Assembly: GCF_003987395.1 (NCBI RefSeq)
Contig: NZ_PIPT01000007.1
Span: 124,001 to 188,000, forward strand
Reading direction: 5' to 3'
Length of the DNA: 64,000 nt
DNA from: Pseudidiomarina aquimaris
GTDB taxonomy: Bacteria; Pseudomonadota; Gammaproteobacteria; Enterobacterales; Alteromonadaceae
Positions 1-8,648 of this stretch are shown here, in pieces. How positions within the stretch are numbered: the stretch's first letter is position 1; the number at the start of each line of letters is the position of its first letter. Made by a program: the position numbers and the translations under genes. The notes under the pieces were generated by a model, which was not told where the DNA came from, ran no database searches, and worked only from the letters and a program-made list of their open reading frames with translations.

Positions 1-1104
1 AGCAGAATTACAATCAGCAACTATTACGATAGCGATAGCAAAAGCCCGATTAAGGTCGGCGACGAAGTTATTGCCGTCGATGGGCAACCGGTCCAAGACT
101 GGCTTGCGGCGATTCAAACCTATATTGCCGCCGACAATACTGAGATCATGGCTTCGTTGACAGAAGGCCAACTTGTACCTCTATTATGGCTGCATGAAGG
201 TGAGCGTGATAGCTATCAATTACGCTTGCGCAGCGCTACGACTGGGGAAGTTTATGAATACACGCAGGCGACGTTAGCGCAAGATCAACAAGTCGCAGCG
301 CTCGACGGCGCCACAGCGACATCGCCAAGCGAAGAAAAAATCCGCGACTTTGCCATTATGCGAGGCAGCATTGGCTATCTCAAGCCTGGTCCTTTTTACA
401 ACGTCTACGCCACCTCGCATGCGGAAATTTGGGACACCGAAGAGTTTCATGCGTTTATTGATGACGCCTTTGCCACCTTTGTCGCCCATAACGTGAAGCA
501 AATTCTTATCGATGTTCGCAATAATCCTGGCGGTTCCAATAGTTTCAGCGACCACATGCTGGCTTGGTTTGCTGACCGACCATTTAAGTTTGCTGCAGAT
601 TTTCGCATCAAAGCATCTGAGCTATCGCGCGCCTCGAACCAGCGTCGGCTCACTGGTGATGACTCTAACAATGAAACCTCGCGTCAGCTTGCCGAGCTTT
701 TTGCCGCACATGAACAAGGGGATATTGTTTCCTTTCCAGTCGAGGAGTCTGTGCCCCATGGAGCGGACAAATCGGTGGGTGACACGCCCGTCTATGTATT
801 GATTGACCGCTATTCCTATAGCAATGCGGTTTCAGTCGCGGCCATCACGCAAGATTATGGTTTTGCTACGGTGATTGGTGAAAAGACCGCGGACTTAGCA
901 ACCACTTACGCAGCCATGGAGAGCTTCACATTGGATCACACAGGTGTCGAGGTAGGGTATCCGAAAGCGCATATCATCCGCCCTAATGGCGATCTGAAAG
1001 CCGATGGGGTAACGCCTGATGTTTCACTGGATTTCATGGCCGCGACCGAGCTTAGCTCGCAAGCTAAACTCGAACGCGTGCTGGACTACCTTCAGCAGGA
1101 GTGA
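1..1104 (+). CDS. S41-family (C-terminal processing-like) peptidase, 5' end outside window
   Basis: The reading frame is open from the first base, so the gene begins upstream; 367 residues are visible. Near residues 20-32 a PDZ-like segment (GDEVIAVDGQPVQ) is seen. The peptidase core follows, with LIDVRNNPGG near residue 168 and YSYSNAVSVAA near residue 273, where S41 enzymes carry the nucleophilic serine. The C-terminal part (GDLKADGVTPDV) matches the usual end of the S41 fold. Family members are periplasmic or exported proteases. An internal ATG at position 148 is not the real start because PDZ-like sequence precedes it. The gene ends 1 base before the convergent M23 peptidase gene. The substrate is unknown. 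Confidence 0.85.
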   Translation, partial: SRITISNYYDSDSKSPIKVGDEVIAVDGQPVQDWLAAIQTYIAADNTEIMASLTEGQLVPLLWLHEGERDSYQLRLRSATTGEVYEYTQATLAQDQQVAALDGATATSPSEEKIRDFAIMRGSIGYLKPGPFYNVYATSHAEIWDTEEFHAFIDDAFATFVAHNVKQILIDVRNNPGGSNSFSDHMLAWFADRPFKFAADFRIKASELSRASNQRRLTGDDSNNETSRQLAELFAAHEQGDIVSFPVEESVPHGADKSVGDTPVYVLIDRYSYSNAVSVAAITQDYGFATVIGEKTADLATTYAAMESFTLDHTGVEVGYPKAHIIRPNGDLKADGVTPDVSLDFMAATELSSQAKLERVLDYLQQE

Positions 1105-1105
1105 T

Positions 1106-2512
1106 TTAGCGTGCTTCACTTGTCAGTGGCGGATAGATTGCACTATCGCCGCTGGCAAACTGCGCTAAGCGCATCGTACGGTCTTCAAGGCCCTCAACAA
1201 AAGCGGTGAACTGTGCAAGTTCTTCGCCCTGTAAACGCTCCGTCGTGAGCTTTTTCAGGTTGAGCGGATTCACGCTTTTACCGTTGCGGTAGACTTCGTA
1301 ATGCAGATGGCGCGCTTGCGATAAGCCGGTGTTACCCAAAAAGCCAATTATCTGCCCTTGCTTAACTTTCACGCCCGGTTTAATGTCGCTCGCAAAGCCT
1401 TTCAAGTGGGCGTAAAGCGTTTCGTAACCGTCATCATGTTGCAAAACGACAGCGTTACCGTAGGAGCCATACCAGTCGGCACGTTTAACGGTGGCGTTAC
1501 CCGCAGCCATAATGGGTGTGCCTGCCGGCGCACTGAAATCAATGCCCTTGTGCATGCGCGTATAACCCAACAGTGGGTGTTTACGCTGGCCGTAATGCGA
1601 TGATAAGCGTGCGCCGTTTAAAGGGGTTTTCAACAAAAAGCTCTCAGCGAGACGACCATCCTCGAGATAGAACGCATCGTTGTAGCGATACAAACGTAAA
1701 TCATCTTCGCTATTTTTAAAGCGCAAGTACGTAGGTTGTAATGGCGTTTGCTGATGGGCAAACAAAGCTTCATCTTCGGTCACAAGGGTGCGCTCGAAGA
1801 CGACTTCAAACCGGTTACCATTGTAGACTTGTCGTTGGAAATCAATGAAATGTGAGAGCGCCAGCAAGGCACTGTTGATAACATCTCCAGGAATACCTGC
1901 TGCTGCACCGTCACCATACAAGCTATGGCCGATCACGATGGCATGCTCTGCGACTTCAATCCGGGTTGGAACCTTACTTTTGGTTACCAGCCATTCATCA
2001 CCAGTTAACGTTGCGTCCACTCGCACTGCATATTCACCGGCTAGACTGACTTGTCGCTGTCCAGCGACCTCATCAATCGCGAGGATACTGCCGGCTTGCA
2101 ATTTGTTGAGGGGGACGACTTTACGCAGCGCAATCGCTAAATTAGCAATTTGTTGGGCGCTAAAGCCTTGTTTGGAAAGCAATGAGGAGACGGTTTGTCC
2201 GCTTTTCAGCGTCACCAGCTGTACTTCGTTGGACATAGCTAAAAAATCGCGTTCTCGCGCAGTAATGCGCGGCTCAGCCGAGCTAGGGCTAGCGAGTTGA
2301 ATCGTGGGCTTGGGCTTTTCAGTAGGCTCTAAGGTGTTGTGTGCTACCTCAGAATCTTCGCGTGCTCCTGCCTGAGGCGTGCTATTTCGTTCCTCAGCCG
2401 CATTCTCCGTAACATTCTCCGTAGCATTCTGCGCAACATTCTCAGGCGCATCGCTACAGCCTAACAGCAACATGGCAGTTGTGAGGCTGAAGCTAATTAA
2501 CAATCGTCGCAT
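1106..2512 (-). CDS. M23 peptidoglycan endopeptidase, lipoprotein (MepM/YebA-like)
   Basis: This 468-residue protein starts with a lipoprotein signal (lipobox LLLGC, Cys19), so it is probably anchored in the outer membrane. A low-complexity linker rich in Asn/Glu/Thr (ENV/ENA repeats) spans residues 24-45. Next comes a LysM/OapA-like segment (LKSGQTVSSLLSKQGF), then the M23 metallopeptidase domain with HKGIDFSAP, LYAHL and HLHYEVY supplying the zinc and catalytic residues. Such enzymes cut peptide crosslinks in peptidoglycan during growth. The linker has probably expanded by short duplications. The start is ATG with an AGGA site upstream. Family assignment is secure; orthology to MepM is likely but not proven. 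Confidence 0.9.
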   Translation of the reverse strand: MRRLLISFSLTTAMLLLGCSDAPENVAQNATENVTENAAEERNSTPQAGAREDSEVAHNTLEPTEKPKPTIQLASPSSAEPRITARERDFLAMSNEVQLVTLKSGQTVSSLLSKQGFSAQQIANLAIALRKVVPLNKLQAGSILAIDEVAGQRQVSLAGEYAVRVDATLTGDEWLVTKSKVPTRIEVAEHAIVIGHSLYGDGAAAGIPGDVINSALLALSHFIDFQRQVYNGNRFEVVFERTLVTEDEALFAHQQTPLQPTYLRFKNSEDDLRLYRYNDAFYLEDGRLAESFLLKTPLNGARLSSHYGQRKHPLLGYTRMHKGIDFSAPAGTPIMAAGNATVKRADWYGSYGNAVVLQHDDGYETLYAHLKGFASDIKPGVKVKQGQIIGFLGNTGLSQARHLHYEVYRNGKSVNPLNLKKLTTERLQGEELAQFTAFVEGLEDRTMRLAQFASGDSAIYPPLTSEAR

Positions 2513-2591
2513 TCGGTATCCTAGCTCTTTTTAATCAAGCGCCATTCTACCCAAAAACCGCCTGTGAACAACAGCAGGCTTTACTTCCGCT

Positions 2592-2753
2592 TTACTGTGC
2601 TTCGTCGTCTTTTGTTGTGCTTTCGTCTTCACGCGCTGCGCAATAGCTATAATCCGGTTGCCCCGTTTCATTATCGAGTTCTGCTCCAGCGCAAGGTGGC
2701 TGTGGACCTAGCTCTTCATGGGTGTCCCAATAGCTTAATTTCTTTTCGCCCAT
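2592..2753 (-). CDS. Small acidic protein of unknown function, 53 aa
   Basis: A 53-codon frame starts with ATG, and GAGGG lies about 5-10 bases upstream. The product begins MGEKKLSYWDTHEELGPQPP and ends in an acidic tail (AREDESTTKDDEAQ). It holds two cysteines (PPCAG and SYCAA) spaced 26 residues apart. Composition looks like real protein rather than antisense noise, and the frame is isolated between the M23 gene and the thioredoxin-like gene. I do not recognise the family. It has no membrane segment or signal peptide, so it is probably a small cytoplasmic protein. Confidence 0.5.
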   Translation of the reverse strand: MGEKKLSYWDTHEELGPQPPCAGAELDNETGQPDYSYCAAREDESTTKDDEAQ

Positions 2754-2858
2754 TTTTACGACCCTCTTTTACGGCTGTGGTCATAAAATAAACGGCAGCC
2801 TCACAGAAAAGGATCTAAATTTAAGCAAGGCGTGATCTCCGTTGATGCCGCTGCGTAA

Positions 2859-2957
2859 TGTAAAGCATTAGCTGGAGAACGATTATGCGCTCCAGAACTT
2901 GCTCGCTATGATCCGCCGTGGACATTACCGTTCTTGCGTCGTAACGAGGTCAAAATA
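2859..2957 (+). pseudogene. Possible C-terminal remnant of a SOUL haem-binding protein
   Basis: On the plus strand a short open stretch reads LARYDPPWTLPFLRRNEV and then stops. The pattern (Y-x-PPWT-x-P-x-RRNEV) resembles the C-terminal signature of SOUL/HBP family haem-binding proteins. The frame is closed by TAA at 2856 and has no start codon, so this can only be a fragment. The sequence before the stop shows no further recognisable SOUL homology. The assignment rests on one short motif recalled from the family. Confidence 0.35.
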
Positions 2958-2962
2958 CGCTA

Positions 2963-3451
2963 TCAACCTGCCGCATAAGCCCATAGCCAACGTGCGTATA
3001 GGCCTAGAGGGGTTGTGACCCCAGCGGTAAAAGAATGAATTTCACCATTGCGAACAATGGCGAACGCCGGTGTCACAGGCACGCCCCACTGCCCTGAAAT
3101 TGCTGCATCGGGGTCGTTGACCACCGCTAATTGGTAGTCGTTGCTCTGCAAATAGTTTTGTACTTGGTGGGCGGAGCCCGAGCTCATCGCGACACTGACG
3201 ACCGGCAGATAGTTATCAACCCAATCAACCGAAGGTGTCAGCACATGACATACCGGACACCAAGAGCCCCAGAAATAGACAATCACCGGCTCACCATAAC
3301 TTTGTTCCACGAGATCGATATGTTGCGCGTCCAGAGTGACCCAACGCGTATCAGGCAACGCGCCCTTGGGTAGATCTTTGCCGCGCCATAAGTCCATCAC
3401 CGTCACTACGACCAATGCCAACAGTAAAAAGAGCAGCGTCTTACGAATCAA
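2963..3451 (-). CDS. Membrane-anchored thioredoxin-like protein (TlpA/ScsD type)
   Basis: The product has 162 residues. A single N-terminal hydrophobic segment (about residues 5-20) would leave the thioredoxin domain in the periplasm. The redox motif is WCPVC (Cys65 and Cys68) and the cis-proline loop is VPVTPAF. This matches ScsD/TlpA-like oxidoreductases that handle disulfides of exported proteins. The start is TTG, preceded by AGGAG 9 bases upstream, and overlaps the end of the esterase gene by 11 bases, so the two are probably translated together. The partner protein is unknown. Confidence 0.8.
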   Translation of the reverse strand: MIRKTLLFLLLALVVVTVMDLWRGKDLPKGALPDTRWVTLDAQHIDLVEQSYGEPVIVYFWGSWCPVCHVLTPSVDWVDNYLPVVSVAMSSGSAHQVQNYLQSNDYQLAVVNDPDAAISGQWGVPVTPAFAIVRNGEIHSFTAGVTTPLGLYARWLWAYAAG

Positions 3452-4157
3452 TTTTTGTTACTCCTAATTTTTCTGCAGCCGCTTTCGCCCAAATAGCTGC
3501 AGCTTGTGCAGAGGGGTGATAGCCGTCAGCTGCAATGTACTCTGGTTCATAAGGTAAGTCGAAGTTTAACAGTTCGGTGTTGGTATGTGTTTGGCAATGC
3601 TCAGCAAGGTGATGATTTAATTCGAAAGCTTGCTGTCCAACAAACCAACGCAAGGGTTGCGGAAGGGCAGGAAATTTATGCATCGGCGGCAAGGCGGTAT
3701 AAATGATCTGCTTGGCGTGCAATTGCTCCGTCAGATACTGCGTTAGCTGCTCCAGATCACAACGCCATTGGGTTATGCTGGTGCGCCGTGTCACATCATT
3801 GACTCCGACCGACACCAGCACCGCATCCGGTGCTTTAACGTACACCTCATGCTCTTGTAGTAACGCCAGAACTCCTGCGCAGGTTAAACTCGATTTCGCA
3901 ATCAGTTGCCAGCGTAACGCTCGTTCTGCAGGAGTGAGCGCAACCCATTGGCCGGCTACCGCATCTTCTTGTGTCTGACAGCCCACACCCGCGATTGCGG
4001 AGTCGCCAAGTAACAGCAGTTGCAACGCAGGTTCGTCACCCTCGCGCGCCCCATGTCTCGCCCCAGGAGGCTCCGGCAGACGCACTGTTTGTTTTCGCAC
4101 CCGCTTGCCTTGCAACAGCAATAAAGGTGCCGCAAGGGCAAATAATAATTTACGCAT
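3441..4157 (-). CDS. SGNH/GDSL-family hydrolase (esterase)
   Basis: The 238-residue product has the SGNH blocks in order: GDSAIAG (residues 51-57, nucleophile Ser53), the glycine block, VGVNDV as block III, and DGYHPS near the C terminus with the catalytic Asp/His pair. A short hydrophobic N terminus suggests export or membrane attachment, followed by a basic stretch. Family members hydrolyse acyl esters such as lipids, acylated sugars or thioesters; the substrate cannot be read from sequence. It forms a two-gene unit with the overlapping thioredoxin-like gene downstream. Confidence 0.8.
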   Translation of the reverse strand: MRKLLFALAAPLLLLQGKRVRKQTVRLPEPPGARHGAREGDEPALQLLLLGDSAIAGVGCQTQEDAVAGQWVALTPAERALRWQLIAKSSLTCAGVLALLQEHEVYVKAPDAVLVSVGVNDVTRRTSITQWRCDLEQLTQYLTEQLHAKQIIYTALPPMHKFPALPQPLRWFVGQQAFELNHHLAEHCQTHTNTELLNFDLPYEPEYIAADGYHPSAQAAAIWAKAAAEKLGVTKIDS

Positions 4158-4218
4158 TCCACTAAGGTCCTTAAGCTCTCATGCTATGCTACTGAGACTA
4201 CCTCAATAAGAGTCCATC

Positions 4219-4662
4219 ATGAAAATCTATGTAGATGCTGACGCCTGTCCAACGGTCATCAAAGAGATTTTGTACCGTGCGGCAGAACGTAAAAGACTTC
4301 AGCTTATACTTATCGCCAACCAGCCTTTGCGCGTGCCGCCCTCAAAGTTTATTCAAACACTTACGGTCAGCAGCGGATTTGATGTTGCCGATGACGAAAT
4401 CGTCAAGCGGTGCGAAGCAGGCGATCTGGTCATCACCGCCGATATCCCGTTAGCTGCCGAGGTGATCGCCAAGGGCGGACAAGCACTGAGTCCGCGTGGC
4501 GAGCTTTTCACCAAAGACAACATCCGAGGCCGCCTAAATGTACGTGACTTTATGGACACCATGCGCGCCAGCGGCGTGCAAAGCGGCGGTCCACCGCCGT
4601 TGAATCAACGCGATCGCATGGAGTTTGCCAATCACCTTGACCGTATTTTGGCGCGCGCTTAA
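4219..4662 (+). CDS. yaiI: YaiI/YqxD family (UPF0178) protein
   Basis: This 147-residue protein matches the UPF0178 family over its full usual length. It starts [11 protein letters not shown], has the ITADIPLA block, and the [14 protein letters not shown] signature near the end. The fold is PIN-like (NYN-type) with conserved acidic residues, so nuclease activity has been suggested for the family but is not established. It is a single gene between divergent and convergent neighbours, with a terminator-like hairpin just downstream. Confidence 0.88.
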   Translation: MKIYVDADACPTVIKEILYRAAERKRLQLILIANQPLRVPPSKFIQTLTVSSGFDVADDEIVKRCEAGDLVITADIPLAAEVIAKGGQALSPRGELFTKDNIRGRLNVRDFMDTMRASGVQSGGPPPLNQRDRMEFANHLDRILARA

Positions 4663-4673
4663 CGACTCTCCAT

Positions 4674-4698
4674 AAAAAAAGCCCGCCAGCAGGCGGGC
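4674..4698 (-). terminator. Rho-independent terminator between convergent yaiI and the S9 peptidase gene
   Basis: A perfect 7-bp GC stem (gcccgcc / ggcgggc) with an AGCA loop lies at 4681-4698. On the minus strand it is followed by seven T residues, so it terminates the peptidase transcript. On the plus strand the tail is weaker (a few T after CGCGG), so termination of yaiI there is less certain. Confidence 0.85.
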
Positions 4699-4707
4699 TT
4701 CGCGGTT

Positions 4708-7143
4708 TTATTCCTCAGTTTTCAGGTACATATCCAACCAACGGGTTTGTTCCCATAGCATATGCAGCACAGATTTGCGGGCGCGGTAGCCATGCGACTC
4801 ATGCGGTAGCATCACCAAACGAGCAGTGCCGCCAAGGCCTTTCACTGCTTGATAAAGGCGCTCAGACTGCATCGGGAAAGTCCCCGAGTTATTGTCGTTA
4901 CTACCATGGATCATCAACAACGGCTCGTTGATTTTGTGCGCATGGAAGAATGGCGACATGCCGATGTAGAGGTCTGTATCATCCCAAACAGTGCGCTCTT
5001 CACGTTGGAAACCAAACGGCGTCAAGCTACGGTTATAAGCGCCACTACGGGCAATCCCGGTGGTGAATAAATCGCTGTGCGCCAGCATGTTCGCCGTCAT
5101 AAATGCGCCGTACGAATGACCACCCAACGCGACCCGGTCAGGATCGGTAACGCCACGGTCGACCCCAGCCTTAATGGCAGCACGGCCGTTCATCACCAAC
5201 TGTTCGATAAAGGTATCGTTAGGGCGATTCTCCCCCTCACCAACAATCGGCATGGTGGCATTGGCTAATACTGCGTACCCTTGCGTGGCGAGGTACTGCG
5301 GCCCCCAATAGCTAATACGCACGAACTCATACGGCGAACCAGAAACTTGTGCCGCCGCAGAGGAACTCTTGTACTCACGAGGGTATGCCCAAACCATGGT
5401 TGGTAAAGGACCGTCTGTTTCTTTGTTGTAACCCGCAGGAAGATACAACTCTGCTGACATCGCTAAGCCGTCTTCACGCTCGTACGTGATCATTTCGCGG
5501 GTGATGCCTTTGGTATGCGGCATAGGGTGCGCGGTTTCGGTGAGTGCAGTCAGTTCAGCATCATCAAGGTCACGCACAAAGAAGTCGGCAGGATCGTCCA
5601 CGCCTTCGCGTTGCGTTAAGAACGTTAGCTCTTTAGCGTCAATCAAATCCAAAGGACGTTCAAAATAAGGCGCTTCGCTTCGCCATAAGCGTTCTTTCTC
5701 GCCACTGGCCAAATTAAAGCGGTCGACAAACGGACGATCGCCTTCCGCCGACGCACCGGTGCCGCTTAGCAACATGTTGCCGTCTTGCACATGCAATAAA
5801 CGCCGCCCGTCAACTTGTACGGTAAATGGCTGCCCCGGGTCGTTGTAGCGATCTTCCCATGAACGATCCCACACCAATTTGGGCTCAGCGTCCGAAGTCG
5901 CATCTACGAGCCAAAGCTTCTCATCGCGGTCCGCCCACCAACGCTCCCAAATCAGAATCGTCTCTTCGTCGGCCGCCAATACGCGACCTAAGCGCTTGCT
6001 CAGATCAATCAGCTTCTGCGGTTCAGCATCAAAGGGAGCTGCCTGCTGGAACACTTGGTCGCGAATTTCTGCTTCGACCGCTGGGTCACCTTGGTCGGTC
6101 GCTTCGGCCCATACCAACGTAGCATCCGCATCGTTACGCCACTGCACTGAACGACGTCCTTGTACGACCGCATCAAAGGCAATCGGTAGGTTATCGGCCA
6201 GACCTTGTTCTACCACGGTATAAATGTTCTCACCGGCGGGGTTCCAGACCATCGTGGTTTCCGGGAAGCGATAATAAGGTACCGCGTAGGAATATGGTCG
6301 CTTGATTTCACTTACTAATAAATAATCGTCGCTTGGCGAGACACTTACACCATTGTACAAAGCTTGCGGGCCAACTTTTTGCTCTTCACCATTAACGTTG
6401 AAAAAGCGAATTTGGCTGGTGAAGTAATAGTCAAACAAGGCTTCGTCCGTCTTGTTTTGCAGCAAATCTTGGTAGGTTCGCGCGGGTGCGTTGCGCCCTG
6501 CACTTTCAGTCACCACCGGTCCCGTTGGAACATTCGAAGCTTGCGGCTTCGTTAAGCCCTCAGCCACGGTGTAGCTGTAGAGTCCACTACTATCGTGACG
6601 CCACTCGAGGCGCGGGCCCCAAACGGCATTTAGTGGCGTGCTTGACCAACTTGTTGCCTTGCCGTTGGTGGCATCGATGAGCCACAACTCAACGCTATCC
6701 GTGGTTTGCTGAGCTGCCGCAATGTAGTCTCCGTTAGGTGACCAACTGGCGCCGAGAATCTTTAAGTCACTTGGCAACCCCTTAATCTCTAACTCACTAC
6801 CGTCAGCGACGTTGAGTAGCTTTAACTCGCTGATATAACGCGCTTGGCTGACCGTGTAGTTCGCAGGGTTAATGCGGCGACCAGCTAATTTAAGCTGCTC
6901 GGCAGCAACATCCTCAATAGTTGGCAGCGCAGGATAGCCAGTGACCATTAAGATATCGCCGTCAGGACTCAGGCTTCCACCTGGTGACGGTGCTGCATCC
7001 ACGATATCAATAATTGCTTGCGCAGGTTCTTGATAGGTCAGCTTGACCGGGTTGGCATGACTTGGAGCAACAGTACTCACGCTCAACAAGGCGCCGGCTC
7101 CGATAACCAACGCTAATGAGCTTACTTTCAACGTTTTAAGCAT
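4708..7143 (-). CDS. Secreted S9-family serine peptidase (glutamyl-endopeptidase-like, S9D type)
   Basis: The 811-residue product has a signal peptide ending near SHANP, a large N-terminal beta-propeller-type region, and a C-terminal alpha/beta-hydrolase domain. The nucleophile sits in GGHSYGAFM (Ser677), the aspartate in HGSNDNNSG, and the histidine in HESHGY. The domain order and the HGSNDNNSG / HESHGYRARKS motifs resemble the bacterial relatives of plant glutamyl endopeptidase rather than dipeptidyl peptidase IV; that subfamily call is from memory. It probably degrades peptides in the periplasm or outside the cell. The ATG has AAAGGA upstream. Confidence 0.85.
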   Translation of the reverse strand: MLKTLKVSSLALVIGAGALLSVSTVAPSHANPVKLTYQEPAQAIIDIVDAAPSPGGSLSPDGDILMVTGYPALPTIEDVAAEQLKLAGRRINPANYTVSQARYISELKLLNVADGSELEIKGLPSDLKILGASWSPNGDYIAAAQQTTDSVELWLIDATNGKATSWSSTPLNAVWGPRLEWRHDSSGLYSYTVAEGLTKPQASNVPTGPVVTESAGRNAPARTYQDLLQNKTDEALFDYYFTSQIRFFNVNGEEQKVGPQALYNGVSVSPSDDYLLVSEIKRPYSYAVPYYRFPETTMVWNPAGENIYTVVEQGLADNLPIAFDAVVQGRRSVQWRNDADATLVWAEATDQGDPAVEAEIRDQVFQQAAPFDAEPQKLIDLSKRLGRVLAADEETILIWERWWADRDEKLWLVDATSDAEPKLVWDRSWEDRYNDPGQPFTVQVDGRRLLHVQDGNMLLSGTGASAEGDRPFVDRFNLASGEKERLWRSEAPYFERPLDLIDAKELTFLTQREGVDDPADFFVRDLDDAELTALTETAHPMPHTKGITREMITYEREDGLAMSAELYLPAGYNKETDGPLPTMVWAYPREYKSSSAAAQVSGSPYEFVRISYWGPQYLATQGYAVLANATMPIVGEGENRPNDTFIEQLVMNGRAAIKAGVDRGVTDPDRVALGGHSYGAFMTANMLAHSDLFTTGIARSGAYNRSLTPFGFQREERTVWDDTDLYIGMSPFFHAHKINEPLLMIHGSNDNNSGTFPMQSERLYQAVKGLGGTARLVMLPHESHGYRARKSVLHMLWEQTRWLDMYLKTEE

Positions 7144-7258
7144 TGTTATTATCCTTTCTAGTGTTTACTTTAAGCTAACACATAAACGCACTTACACGGT
7201 GTTTAGATGCCTGCGTCAATCGCAGCAAATTGTGCTTTAACCGCATAGTGAGCATGTC

Positions 7259-8644
7259 ATGTCTTATGAACAACAGGTAAAAGAGCGTTTCGAACGTATC
7301 GCTAAACTTAATCCGAAGCTGAATGCGTTTGTCGAGTTATTCCATGAGCAGGCGTTGCAGACCGCACGCCAATGCGATCAAATAGAGCCCCGCGGTCCGT
7401 TGCACGGTGTCCCTATTTCAATCAAAGAGTGCTATGCACTTCAGGGCACCGCAACCACCATCAACTATCCGCCACTACGCAACTATCGCGCTGACAAAAC
7501 CTCAATGTTAGTGCAGCGACTCATCGATGCCGGCGCCGTGATTGTTGGCAAATCAAATGTGCCAGCCTTATTGGCCGATGCGCAAACCTTTGGGCCGCTC
7601 TACCCCACCGCAAATAACCCTTATGACCTCAGCTGTACACCCGGTGGGAGTACCGGCGGAGGCGCAGCAGCGCTCGCTGCGGGCTTAGTTGACCTGGAAC
7701 TCGGTAGTGACATTGGTGGCTCGATCCGTAATCCTTCGCACTTTTGCGGATTGTATGGCTTAAAGCCTACGGAAAATGGTCATGCGCACGATGGCCATAT
7801 CCCACCGTTACCCGGTCACGATGTCGGTATCCACATGATGAATAGCACGGGGCCTTTAGCACGCGACGCTGTGCGCTTGCAGCAGGCTTACGACATCCTT
7901 TATCAACCGGATTGGCAACAGCGCTTTTATCTCCCAGTGGCATGCCCGCAACAGCAGCCCGAGAGCCTCGCCGGGTATCGTTTTGGTTACCTCGATAATT
8001 TCATGGGGCTGGGTGCCGGCAGTGATGTCTCACGGGCAATGGATAAAACCATTGCCGATTTACGGGCCAAAGGTGCAACAGTCGAAAAAATTAATCTCGA
8101 CGAGCAGTTGGCGCGAAGGCTACTCACACTGTGGGTCGAACTGTTTGGTTTCGTCATGGGGCAGACGTTAAGTTGGCCGGTACGAAAACTGATTTACTGG
8201 CAATACAGCAAGCTACTCAAGCGCTCAAGTTTGCCGGCAACGAAAGCCCTACGTTCGGGCTTAGGTTTAAGCCTGAAGCGGCTCAGTGCGGCACTCAAAG
8301 AGCGCGATGAAGTGATTGCCGAAGTGAACCGTTTGTATGCGCACGTCGATGTGGTCATCAGCCCTACCTCATTAGGGCCAGCCTTCCCGCATAATCATAA
8401 ACATGAATCGATAATGCTCGACGGCGAAAAGGTGCCTTATGTTGATTATTGCTTCCCTTTTGTGATGCTGTATAACCTAACCGGTCAACCGGTGCTGACC
8501 GTCCCCACGGGGCTTAACGACAGTGGCCTGCCTGTCGGTCTTTCGTTTGCCGCCAAGCATCACCAAGAACATACTTTGCTGCACCTAGGTAAGTTACTTG
8601 AGGCCGCAGGTTACCAACACACTCCACCACAACTCGAGGTTTAA
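7259..8644 (+). CDS. Amidase, amidase-signature family
   Basis: The protein has 461 residues and no signal peptide. The Ser-cisSer-Lys triad is visible: Lys in SIKECY, the cis-Ser in GGSTGGGAAA, and the nucleophile in the block GSDIGGSIRNP. Family members hydrolyse amides or act in the GatA subunit. The gatB/gatC neighbours and GatA length are absent, so this is a stand-alone amidase, perhaps fatty-acid-amide-like. The thioredoxin-like gene starts only 4 bases after its stop, so the two may be cotranscribed. Confidence 0.85.
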   Translation: MSYEQQVKERFERIAKLNPKLNAFVELFHEQALQTARQCDQIEPRGPLHGVPISIKECYALQGTATTINYPPLRNYRADKTSMLVQRLIDAGAVIVGKSNVPALLADAQTFGPLYPTANNPYDLSCTPGGSTGGGAAALAAGLVDLELGSDIGGSIRNPSHFCGLYGLKPTENGHAHDGHIPPLPGHDVGIHMMNSTGPLARDAVRLQQAYDILYQPDWQQRFYLPVACPQQQPESLAGYRFGYLDNFMGLGAGSDVSRAMDKTIADLRAKGATVEKINLDEQLARRLLTLWVELFGFVMGQTLSWPVRKLIYWQYSKLLKRSSLPATKALRSGLGLSLKRLSAALKERDEVIAEVNRLYAHVDVVISPTSLGPAFPHNHKHESIMLDGEKVPYVDYCFPFVMLYNLTGQPVLTVPTGLNDSGLPVGLSFAAKHHQEHTLLHLGKLLEAAGYQHTPPQLEV

Positions 8645-8648
8645 TTTT

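Noticed and set aside
1845-2300. 151-codon plus-strand frame
   Set aside because: It lies opposite the M23 peptidase gene and has no recognisable domain.
2564-2791. 75-codon plus-strand frame
   Set aside because: It is opposite the 53-residue minus-strand gene, which has the better ribosome site and composition.
5879-6223. 114-codon plus-strand frame
   Set aside because: It is antisense to the S9D-type peptidase gene and Ser/Arg-rich without motifs.
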